A program made the translations under genes and the position numbers. From Salinibacterium sp. (GTDB lineage: Bacteria; Actinomycetota; Actinomycetes; Actinomycetales; Microbacteriaceae): 21,822 nucleotides of DNA. This document shows positions 16,458-21,822 of the stretch, one piece after another (the stretch's first letter is position 1; every line of letters begins with the position of its first letter). A model generated the notes under the pieces. It made no database searches. It saw only the letters and a program-made list of their open reading frames with translations, and was not told the origin of the DNA. The stretch covers positions 1 to 21,822 of the forward strand of contig JANXTJ010000100.1 of assembly GCA_025352485.1 (NCBI GenBank), in the 5' to 3' direction.

Positions 16458-16520
16458 CCGGCACAGAACGTGGCGAGGGGCGCAAAGAGCGCGGCGCGGG
16501 GCGCACAGAACCTGGCGCGG
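16458..16520. repeat. Three degenerate 21-base tandem repeats after ligA
   Basis: The copies are 16458-16478, 16479-16499 and 16500-16520; the last reads GGCGCACAGAACCTGGCGCG plus G. A partial copy sits at about 16442-16455. In one minus-strand frame the 21-base period gives a 7-residue repeat (RARFCAP, RAALFAP, LATFCAG), but that frame shows no other sign of being a gene. Confidence 0.6.
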
Positions 16521-16700
16521 CCCGCCGGCAAATAGATGGCGTGGGCGTCCACATGGAGCCCGGCGCCGGCGCCCGCAAATGAATGTCCCCCGACGGCGCC
16601 AGGGCGATCGGCGAAAAGGTGTCCTTCCCCCGGGTTTAGCCCGGAATCCCGGCGATGTGAAATTTCTTCTCCAAATCTGGCCAACGACGCCAAACCGCTC
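16521..16700. other. Non-coding stretch upstream of the DUF1023 hydrolase gene
   Basis: No gene is evident. It holds the 12-base palindrome GGCGCCGGCGCC (16562-16573), the word AATGTCCCCC (16582-16591) that recurs inverted as GGGGGACATT at 16706-16715, and a small CCGGG-TTTAG-CCCGG hairpin (16630-16644). Confidence 0.5.
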
Positions 16701-16728
16701 TCAATGGGGGACATTGATCCCCTACAAT
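16701..16728 (+). promoter_or_regulatory. Promoter with adjoining dyad of the DUF1023 hydrolase gene
   Basis: TACAAT (16723-16728) is a good -10 hexamer. Directly upstream, TCAATG-GGGGA-CATTGA (16701-16717) is a perfect 6-base inverted repeat with a 5-base spacer. It is overlapped by a second dyad, GGGGA-CATTGA-TCCCC (16707-16722). The position just above the -10 box suits an operator. The predicted transcript would begin near 16735, giving a leader of about 60 bases before the TTG start at 16796. Confidence 0.5.
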
Positions 16729-16795
16729 GATGGTGCGTGGCGAGGGAACGGACTGGGCTGTTGGCGGGCCGCGCGGGCAAGGAGAACCACCCGAA

Positions 16796-18139
16796 TTGCT
16801 GTTCGTGGCAGCTGTTCTGACAACCTCGGCGGCGCTGGGACCCGTCTCCGAGGCGTTTGGCGTTCACGAAATTCTCCGCAACGACAGCGCGGTCGCACTG
16901 CTCGATGCGCGCCCGGAAGCATCCGACATCCTGTCTGCCGTTTTGCCCGTTCCGGACGCGCCACCCGTGCCGTTTGTCGGTCCGGTCAGCGACCCGAGCA
17001 AACTGGTGCAGGGCACGCTTCTGCTTCAGCAGCTGTCGCTGCAGCCGGCCCAGAACGTCGGCGGCTACCTGCACCTGCACACCGACCTGGTCGCGCAACT
17101 GATGGCCAACCCCCCGGCTCCCAGCCAGGTCACGTCATGGTGGTCGAGCCTTGACCTGTCGATGCGAACCGCGTTGAGCTCGGCCAGCCCCACCATGGTG
17201 GGCAACCTCGACGGCATCCCGTATCGGATCAGGGATCGGGCAAACCGCGCGCTGCTCGAAACCAGTACCGAGCAGCTTCAGGCCACCATCGCCGGGCAGT
17301 CTGGGCGAACGGTCATCGAAAACGCGAAAGACCAGCTTCGAATGCTGCATTCGATCTCGGATGCGCTGGGCAGCGCGTCGGCAATTCCGCGCCGCACCCT
17401 CATGACCCTCGACGTCACGGGTCAGGGTAAGGCGGCGATCGTCGTCGGCGACCTCAATACCGCGCGTTATGTGAGCTATCTCGTGCCCGGTATGTTTTTC
17501 ACGATCGAGAACCAGATGGGCGATTGGGCGGATGCGGCGGCCACCCTCTATGACGAGCAGCGGTCCTGGCTAGCGATCTTCGAGCCGGATGCCGCACCGC
17601 GAGTCGCAACGGTCGCCTGGATCGGCTACCACACCCCCAATCTCACCAACGTGGGCGGAATCGAGAATGCCGAACAGGGCCGCGATTCGCTAGCCCAGGC
17701 GATCGAGGGCCTCCAGTCGATCCGTACCGGTAACCTGCCGTACACCACCATCATTGGCCACTCCTACGGCTCGACCGCGGCGCTGATGGCACTGACCGAC
17801 TACTCCATTCGGGTGGATGCGCTGGCTCTGGTCGGCTCGCCGGGCAGCCCCGCGAAGTCGGTCAGCGCGCTGCACGTGACCGCAGGACACGTCTGGGTGG
17901 GCGCGGCGGCGTGGGATCCGATTCCACACAGCTCCTATTTCGGCAGCGACCCCGGTTCGGCAGGCTACGGCGCGAGGTCGATGGCCGTCGATGGTGGGCG
18001 GGACATCCTCACCGATCTAGCGTTGCTGCCTTCCATCGGCCATAACCAATACTTCGGCGCGGGAACCGAGTCAATGCGCAACCTCGCCCTGATCGGGATC
18101 GATAAGGGCCAATTCGTCACGCCAGCACACGGCCGCTGA
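16796..18139 (+). CDS. DUF1023-type alpha/beta hydrolase
   Basis: The segment SWWSSLDLSMRTALSSASPTMVGNLDGIPYRIRDRANRALL is the signature of actinobacterial DUF1023 hydrolases. The C-terminal half is an alpha/beta-hydrolase fold with nucleophile elbow GHSYGSTAA (Ser323 from this start), an acidic candidate in VGAAAWDPIPH, and a histidine candidate in SIGHNQYFG. The substrate is unknown. An in-frame ATG at 16727 and a GTG at 16733 overlap or adjoin the -10 box TACAAT. I therefore prefer TTG 16796, which has AAGGAG 11 bases upstream and gives a hydrophobic N-terminus (LLFVAAVLTTSAALG), possibly a signal or anchor segment. Length is then 447 residues. It stands alone between ligA and gatC, with its own promoter and a hairpin after it. 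The start is the least certain part. Confidence 0.85.
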   Translation: MLFVAAVLTTSAALGPVSEAFGVHEILRNDSAVALLDARPEASDILSAVLPVPDAPPVPFVGPVSDPSKLVQGTLLLQQLSLQPAQNVGGYLHLHTDLVAQLMANPPAPSQVTSWWSSLDLSMRTALSSASPTMVGNLDGIPYRIRDRANRALLETSTEQLQATIAGQSGRTVIENAKDQLRMLHSISDALGSASAIPRRTLMTLDVTGQGKAAIVVGDLNTARYVSYLVPGMFFTIENQMGDWADAAATLYDEQRSWLAIFEPDAAPRVATVAWIGYHTPNLTNVGGIENAEQGRDSLAQAIEGLQSIRTGNLPYTTIIGHSYGSTAALMALTDYSIRVDALALVGSPGSPAKSVSALHVTAGHVWVGAAAWDPIPHSSYFGSDPGSAGYGARSMAVDGGRDILTDLALLPSIGHNQYFGAGTESMRNLALIGIDKGQFVTPAHGR

Positions 18140-18278
18140 GTCGCCTGCCGAGCGTGTGCCCCGGGTTGGGGTAGGCGTACACGCGATGCGCGGTGTTAGC
18201 TAGATTTTGGCGACGCGCAAGCGAAGAGACGTGGAACGGCCGTGACGTACCCACGGCGCGGGGTTGTGTCCTCTACAG

Positions 18279-18311
18279 GGGCGAAGGCGAAAAGTTTCTC
18301 GGCCTTCGCCC
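18279..18311. terminator. Strong hairpin between the hydrolase gene and gatC
   Basis: GGGCGAAGGC (18279-18288) and GCCTTCGCCC (18302-18311) form a perfect 10-base-pair stem around a 13-base loop. The loop itself can pair GAAA with TTTC. No T-run follows. It lies about 140 bases after the hydrolase stop and is probably that gene's terminator. The stretch 18140-18278 before it shows no gene. Confidence 0.5.
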
Positions 18312-18347
18312 TGACCAGCCCCGCGCAGCCGCTGGACCCCGGACAAT

Positions 18348-18393
18348 CAGCCGCCAGCCGCCAGCCGCCAGCCGCCAGCCGCCAGCCAGCCGC
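18348..18393. repeat. Tandem heptamer CAGCCGC, five perfect copies plus remnants
   Basis: Perfect units start at 18348, 18355, 18362, 18369 and 18376. A truncated CAGC (18383-18386) and one more CAGCCGC (18387-18393) follow. The array ends 33 bases before the gatC -10 box. Such arrays can gain or lose units by slippage, which would change the spacing upstream of gatCA. Confidence 0.85.
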
Positions 18394-18426
18394 GCCGCCC
18401 GGCGCTCCGGCCGATGGCCGCCCGAA

Positions 18427-18438
18427 TAGAATTGCCCC
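18427..18438 (+). promoter_or_regulatory. Probable -10 box and leaderless start of gatC-gatA
   Basis: TAGAAT (18427-18432) is followed by six bases and the ATG of gatC (18439). No ribosome binding site lies between them. Confidence 0.65.
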
Positions 18439-18759
18439 ATGCCCGAAACCCCCGCAGCTCACGAGGCGATCACGGCCGACGTTGTCGCCCATCTTGCGAA
18501 TCTCGCCCGCATTGCCCTGACGCCGGAAGAGATTCAAACCCTCACCGGCGAACTGGGGGTCATCATCGATTCGGTCGCCAAGGTCAGTGAGGTGGCGACG
18601 CCCGATGTCATTGCGACCAGTCACCCCATCCGGTTAGTCAACGTCTTCCGGCCGGATGTCGCGGGCCCGACCCTCACGACAGAGCAAGCACTAGCCGGCG
18701 CCCCCGAACACGATGGAAGCCGTTTCAAGGTGAGCGCGATTCTGGGAGAAGAGCAGTGA
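18439..18759 (+). CDS. gatC: Asp/Glu-tRNA(Asn/Gln) amidotransferase subunit C
   Basis: GatC is the small scaffold of the GatCAB complex, which turns Glu-tRNA(Gln) and Asp-tRNA(Asn) into the correct amide forms. At 106 residues it has the usual size. The block DVVAHLANLARIALTPEEIQTLTGELGVIIDSVAKVSEV is diagnostic, and the C-terminus with FRPDVAGPTLTTEQALAGAPEHDGSRFKVSAILGEE wraps GatA in known structures. The ATG has a leaderless -10 box. gatA follows 43 bases after the stop. Confidence 0.96.
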   Translation: MPETPAAHEAITADVVAHLANLARIALTPEEIQTLTGELGVIIDSVAKVSEVATPDVIATSHPIRLVNVFRPDVAGPTLTTEQALAGAPEHDGSRFKVSAILGEEQ

Positions 18760-18776
18760 GCGGCCGCAGCCCAGGC

Positions 18777-18806
18777 ATGACCGACCAGGCACGGAGCCAC
18801 GCATGA
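18777..18806 (+). other. Nine-codon mini-ORF between gatC and gatA
   Basis: ATG at 18777 opens a frame encoding MTDQARSHA that ends in TGA at 18804-18806, overlapping the gatA ATG (18803) as ATGA. The 12 bases GCATGACCGACC at this ATG recur at the gatA start, 26 bases on, so the site looks like a duplicated start region. No clear ribosome binding site precedes the first ATG. It may be a leader that couples translation into gatA, or a chance relic. Confidence 0.3.
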
Positions 18807-20323
18807 CCGACCTCATTCACCTGACCGCAGCCGAGTTGGGCGCCAAACTCGCTTCCGGCGATGTCTCCTCGGTGGAAGCCACTCGGGCACATCTTCAGCG
18901 CATTGCCGCCGTCGATGGCGATCTGCACGCCTTCCTGCACGTGAACGCCCATGCCCTGGATGCGGCGGCCCGCGTCGACGAGCGTCGCGCCGAAATTCGC
19001 AACGGCAGCGGTGAGATGCTCGGCGAACTGGCGGGGGTGCCGATTGCCATCAAAGACGTGCTGTGCACCATCGGGATGCCCTCTACCGCCGGCTCCAAAA
19101 TTCTCGAAGGGTGGGTGCCGCCCTACGACGCCACCCCGGTAGCGCTGTTGCGTTCGGCAGGCCTAGTTCTGCTGGGCAAGACCAACATGGATGAGTTCGC
19201 CATGGGGTCATCTACCGAGCACTCCGCCTACGGCCCGACGAAGAACCCTTGGGACTTGACTCGCATCCCTGGCGGCTCCGGCGGCGGCTCGGCCGCGGCG
19301 GTGGCGGCCTTCGAAGCCCCGCTCGCGTTGGGCTCAGACACCGGTGGCTCGATCCGCCAACCGGCTGCCGTCACTGGCTCTGTCGGTGTGAAGCCCACCT
19401 ACGGTGGGGTGTCGCGCTATGGCGCGATCGCGCTGGCGTCCTCGCTCGATCAGGTCGGACCGGTCGCGCGCACCGTGCTCGATGCCGCCCTTCTGCACGA
19501 TGTGATCGGTGGGCACGATCCCAGAGACTCCACGTCGCTGAAAGATGTGTGGCCGTCGTTTGCCGCCGCTGCGCGTCAGGGCGCCGCAGTCGAATCCCTG
19601 AAGGGGTTGCGGGTCGGCGTCATCAAAGAGCTCGACAGCCCCGGCTTCCAGGCCGGCGTCTCGCAGCGCTTCCACGAGGCGCTGTCGCTTCTCGAGAAGG
19701 CCGGCGCCGAGATCGTGGAGGTGAGCGCGCCACACTTCGAGTACGCGGTTGCTGCCTACTACGTGATTCTGCCTGCCGAGGCATCCAGCAATCTCGCGAA
19801 GTTCGATTCGGTGCGTTTCGGTCTGCGTGCCAAGGTGTCAGGCACGGTCGAGGATGTCATGGCCGCGACGCGCGAGCTGGGCTTCGGCCCCGAGGTGAAA
19901 CGCCGCATCATTTTGGGCACCTACGCGCTATCGGCGGGGTATTACGACGCCTATTACGGCAGTGCGCAGAAAGTTCGCACGCTCATCCAGCAGGATTTCG
20001 ACGCCGCCTTCGAGAAGGCCGACGTTCTGGTTTCGCCGAGTGCACCGACCACCGCCTTCAAATTCGGGGAGAAGATTGCCGACCCGCTGGCGATGTATCT
20101 CAACGATGTGACGACGATTCCGGCGAACCTCGCGGGCGTGCCCGGCATGGGCCTGCCCATGGGGCTTGCTCCCGAGGACGGCTTGCCGGTGGGTTTCCAG
20201 ATCATGGCACCGATCCGCGAGGATGCCCGGCTCTATGCCCTGGGTGCAACCCTCGAGCGTTTGCTGCAGGACCAGTGGGGGCACGCGCTGCTCTCGCAGG
20301 CGCCGGAGCTGGTCGCCCGCTGA
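18803..20323 (+). CDS. gatA: Asp/Glu-tRNA(Asn/Gln) amidotransferase subunit A
   Basis: GatA releases ammonia from glutamine for transfer in the GatB site. It carries the amidase signature with the Ser-cisSer-Lys triad: K84 in PIAIKDVL, S159 in PGGSGGGSAAAVAA and S183 in GSDTGGSIRQPAAVTG. The spacings of 75 and 24 residues match the family. The variant GGSGGGS replaces the common GGSSGGS without loss of the cis-serine. The 506 residues are normal. The ATG at 18803 has CGGAG six bases upstream and overlaps the stop of a small upstream frame. gatB does not follow; a convergent CGNR gene ends 13 bases after the gatA stop. In M. tuberculosis too, gatB is set apart from gatCA (by pfkA), so the third subunit is presumably elsewhere. 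Confidence 0.97.
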   Translation: MTDLIHLTAAELGAKLASGDVSSVEATRAHLQRIAAVDGDLHAFLHVNAHALDAAARVDERRAEIRNGSGEMLGELAGVPIAIKDVLCTIGMPSTAGSKILEGWVPPYDATPVALLRSAGLVLLGKTNMDEFAMGSSTEHSAYGPTKNPWDLTRIPGGSGGGSAAAVAAFEAPLALGSDTGGSIRQPAAVTGSVGVKPTYGGVSRYGAIALASSLDQVGPVARTVLDAALLHDVIGGHDPRDSTSLKDVWPSFAAAARQGAAVESLKGLRVGVIKELDSPGFQAGVSQRFHEALSLLEKAGAEIVEVSAPHFEYAVAAYYVILPAEASSNLAKFDSVRFGLRAKVSGTVEDVMAATRELGFGPEVKRRIILGTYALSAGYYDAYYGSAQKVRTLIQQDFDAAFEKADVLVSPSAPTTAFKFGEKIADPLAMYLNDVTTIPANLAGVPGMGLPMGLAPEDGLPVGFQIMAPIREDARLYALGATLERLLQDQWGHALLSQAPELVAR

Positions 20324-20336
20324 GACTTCGTAGGCG

Positions 20337-20891
20337 TCACGACTCGGAGTTTTGGCGCTCCCGAAACGCGAGCTGGTTCATCCGGTTGCCGCAGCGCACG
20401 CTGCAGAAGCGTTTTGAGCCATTACGCGAGAAGTCGGCCAGCACGCCTTTGCAATCGCCGGCCGCGCACACCCTGAGACGATCGGTCGAACCGCTGCGCA
20501 CGACGTCGGCCAGGGCGAGGGCCACCTCGACGCGCATCCGTTCCGCGAGGGGGGCATCCGGCCCGGTGGCGTGTAGATGCCAGTCAAACGCGTCGTGTTT
20601 CACGAGGAAGGGCAGCGCATTGCCCTCGCGGAGCATCGCATTCGTGGCATTGACTAGCGATCTGACGTCGAGATTCCAGGTCTGACGCAGCCGCGCACGG
20701 GTATCGAGCACGTCGGCAAGTTCTGCCTCGTCGCGGTCAAATCGCCCGGAGTAGCTGTGTTGGGTCAGCAGCGCGGTCAATTGGGCGGGGGTGGCGAGCT
20801 CATCGAGGCCACTGCGTGACGCGTCGGGCGCGGTATTGACGAGGTCGACGGTGAAGGCAAGGGTGTCGATCGTGTCAGGGGCAAAAAGCAA
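20337..20891 (-). CDS. CGNR zinc-finger protein (ABATE-domain type), putative regulator
   Basis: The 184 residues have an N-terminal helical domain of the type found in stress-linked CGNR proteins (FTVDLVNT, LDELATPAQLTALL, LRQTWN). At the C-terminus there is a CGNR zinc finger with C142, C147, C163 and C167, the last in the motif CGNRMNQLAFRER. Such proteins are thought to bind nucleic acid and act as transcription regulators; the target is unknown. The start is TTG, well supported by AAGGAG five bases upstream. It lies divergent to an EamA-type transporter gene with a palindrome between them, so control of that transporter and of itself is a reasonable guess. It is convergent with gatA. Confidence 0.92.
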   Translation of the reverse strand: MLFAPDTIDTLAFTVDLVNTAPDASRSGLDELATPAQLTALLTQHSYSGRFDRDEAELADVLDTRARLRQTWNLDVRSLVNATNAMLREGNALPFLVKHDAFDWHLHATGPDAPLAERMRVEVALALADVVRSGSTDRLRVCAAGDCKGVLADFSRNGSKRFCSVRCGNRMNQLAFRERQNSES

Positions 20892-20896
20892 TTTGA

Positions 20897-20922
20897 CTCC
20901 TTATTCCCGATAAGGCTACCGT
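20897..20922. promoter_or_regulatory. Divergent promoter with palindrome between the CGNR and EamA genes
   Basis: CCTTAT-TCCCG-ATAAGG (20899-20915) is a perfect 6-base inverted repeat with a 5-base spacer. It overlaps the ribosome binding site and the predicted transcript start of the CGNR gene. On the minus strand TAGCCT (20918-20913) and on the plus strand TACCGT (20917-20922) are candidate -10 boxes that share their TA. The plus box would leave a leader of about 30 bases with GGAGAG (20948-20953) before the transporter ATG. Confidence 0.5.
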
Positions 20923-20958
20923 CAGGACTGTCAGCTCGTTAGCCCTGGGAGAGCAAGA

Positions 20959-21714
20959 ATGAATCGTACGACCACGGGCCTCCTGGTGGCAGTCCTCGCG
21001 GCGGCCAGCTTCGGCATGTCTGGCGCGTTTATCAAGCCGCTGCTCGTTGCCGGCTGGAGCCCGGCGGCCGCCGTCACGTTTCGCGCGCTCGTCGGCGGCT
21101 TGGTGCTGGTACCGTTCGCACTGGTCGCCCTGCGTGGGCGGTGGTCGTCGCTGTGGCGCGCCCGTTGGCGCATCCTGCTGATGGCATCCGTGGGGGTCTC
21201 GGGTACACAACTCGTCTATTTCGCGGCGCTTCAGCGCATCCCGGTGAGCACCGCGATCCTCATCGAATACATGGCGCCGTTGCTGTTGGTCACTTTCGTC
21301 TGGGCCCGCAGCCGCCGGATGCCCAGGGTCGTCGTGCTTGTCGGCTCTGCGGTGGCTATGGCCGGTTTGTTCTTCGTCGTGTCGCCAGGCGGGGGCGGGG
21401 CCTTGGATCCGCTTGGGCTGGTCTTTGCGGCGGTCGCGGCCGATGCCTTGTCCTGTGTTGCTGCAGCTGGCGCGCGTAACAGCACGGTGCTGCGAACACG
21501 CGCGGATGCTGTCGATTGTTTGGCAGCAGGCTGCGCGGACGCGGCGCGCGGCGCGCAGAAGACCGTCAAGAGCACAAGCTCGATGAGTAACGGCGCGACC
21601 GATCGCCGAACCCACGGAAGGTGTTGCGTCAGCGTATGCATGACAGCGCGTGGGTATCGAGAAAGCCTGCGTGCTCGGAAAACCCCGGTGGACCGCGCTA
21701 TCATGCGGTGGTGA
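20959..21714 (+). CDS. EamA/DMT-family transporter, only the first half recognisable
   Basis: The first 165 or so residues are a typical EamA domain. Hydrophobic segments lie at about 7-29, 34-58, 70-92, 95-116 and 121-142, and a sixth begins at about 150. Typical wording is GMSGAFIKPLL, FRALVGGLVLVPFAL, YFAALQRIPVSTAILIEYMAPLLLV. DMT exporters usually have ten segments and about 300 residues. Here the match stops within segment six, at about DALSCVAAAG (near 21,440-21,475). The remaining 80-odd residues are Arg/Cys/Thr-rich and have no membrane segment. No other frame continues the family, so this is more than a simple frameshift: a deletion, a rearrangement or an assembly join. The ATG has GGAGAG five bases upstream. 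It is divergent from the CGNR gene. The protein is probably not functional as it stands. Confidence 0.72.
   Translation: MNRTTTGLLVAVLAAASFGMSGAFIKPLLVAGWSPAAAVTFRALVGGLVLVPFALVALRGRWSSLWRARWRILLMASVGVSGTQLVYFAALQRIPVSTAILIEYMAPLLLVTFVWARSRRMPRVVVLVGSAVAMAGLFFVVSPGGGGALDPLGLVFAAVAADALSCVAAAGARNSTVLRTRADAVDCLAAGCADAARGAQKTVKSTSSMSNGATDRRTHGRCCVSVCMTARGYRESLRARKTPVDRAIMRW
21480..21492. repeat. Short palindrome near the point where EamA similarity ends
   Basis: CAGCACGGTGCTG is a perfect palindrome with 6-base arms and one central base. GCTGCAGC (21460-21467) and GCGCGC (21472-21477) lie just before it. The cluster sits where the EamA similarity ends and may mark a rearrangement point or a small hairpin. 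Confidence 0.35.
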
Positions 21715-21822
21715 CGACGGTTCCTACAAGCTCAGCCATCCTTTCGCGCGTGGTTTGCCCCGTTTCAATGCATTCGCGTGCAATGCATTCGCATCAGGTG
21801 CGCGTTGGCTCCTGTCGCGTAC
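21711..21822 (+). CDS. Possible start of an unknown gene running off the window
   Basis: GTG at 21711 opens a frame with no stop through the window end (37 codons, beginning VTTVPTSSAILSRVVCPVSMHSR). TATCAT (21699-21704) stands exactly six bases before it, the leaderless pattern seen at other genes here. The GTG overlaps the TGA of the EamA frame as GTGA. I recognise no family. The frame contains a 5-codon near-repeat (MHSRA then MHSHQ) caused by the direct repeat below. It may be chance. Confidence 0.3.
   Translation, partial: MTTVPTSSAILSRVVCPVSMHSRAMHSHQVRVGSCRV
21766..21792. repeat. Twelve-base direct repeat carrying AATGCATT palindromes
   Basis: CAATGCATTCGC occurs at 21766-21777 and 21781-21792, a 15-base period. 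Each copy contains the 8-base palindrome AATGCATT. A further ATGCAT is at 21636-21641. The A/T-rich palindromes stand out in the GC-rich background. Confidence 0.6.

Noticed and set aside
16433..17098. Minus-strand frame with a heptad RARFCAP-like repeat after ligA
   Set aside because: The heptad is a by-product of the 21-base DNA repeat. The rest of the frame mirrors the hydrolase gene, and no promoter or ribosome binding site supports it.
19249..20685. 478-codon plus-strand frame overlapping gatA
   Set aside because: It is an Arg-rich shifted frame of gatA that continues into the antisense of the CGNR gene.
21231..21704. Minus-strand 157-codon frame with a signal-peptide-like start
   Set aside because: Its second half is the antisense of the EamA gene. 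Only the first 55 or so residues could be real, so it is reported as part of the junction finding and not as a gene.

Overview
This is a GC-rich, gene-dense chromosomal segment of an actinobacterium, most probably a member of the Microbacteriaceae or a close relative. Three things suggest this: the GlgE-type glucan pathway, the gene order, and the frequent GTG/ATG starts sitting six or seven bases below a TANNNT box (leaderless transcripts). The order thioredoxin-like gene / glgB-glgE (reverse) / glgP (forward) matches what I recall of M. tuberculosis Rv1324-Rv1328. The order cysteine desulfurase, mnmA, ligA, gatC, gatA also matches a conserved actinobacterial block. The assignment comes from reading alone; no database was searched.

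Layout. Positions 1-1736: a forward group of a cut-off unknown gene, a thioredoxin-fold/TPR protein without its CxxC motif, and a small membrane protein with a proline-rich tail. Positions 1746-8586: alpha-glucan metabolism, with glgE-glgB on the minus strand (4-base overlap) divergent from glgP. Positions 8654-11297: a YbaK-type tRNA deacylase and the debranching enzyme glgX, both minus. Positions 11316-16432: cysteine desulfurase, mnmA and ligA. Positions 16796-18139: a DUF1023-type alpha/beta hydrolase. Positions 18439-20323: gatC and gatA, without gatB. Positions 20337-20891: a CGNR zinc-finger protein divergent from an EamA-type transporter whose second half is missing. The last 100 bases may hold the start of another gene.

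Function. GlgE makes the linear 1,4-glucan from maltose-1-phosphate, GlgB branches it, GlgP releases glucose-1-phosphate from chain ends, and GlgX removes the trimmed branches, so building and recycling lie together. The desulfurase can supply the sulfur that MnmA puts on tRNA. YbaK and GatCA also serve tRNA charging fidelity.

The parts that stand out are non-coding. TANNNT-N6/7-start boxes recur at up to eight genes. The -10 boxes of glgX and the desulfurase gene overlap. A long imperfect inverted repeat separates the desulfurase gene from mnmA. Three intergenic gaps carry tandem repeats with periods of 7, 21 and 7 bases. Two dyads sit on promoters. I see no CRISPR array, insertion sequence, tRNA or rRNA gene, and no complete new defence or mobile system. 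The most unexplained stretch is the broken EamA region after about 21,440.
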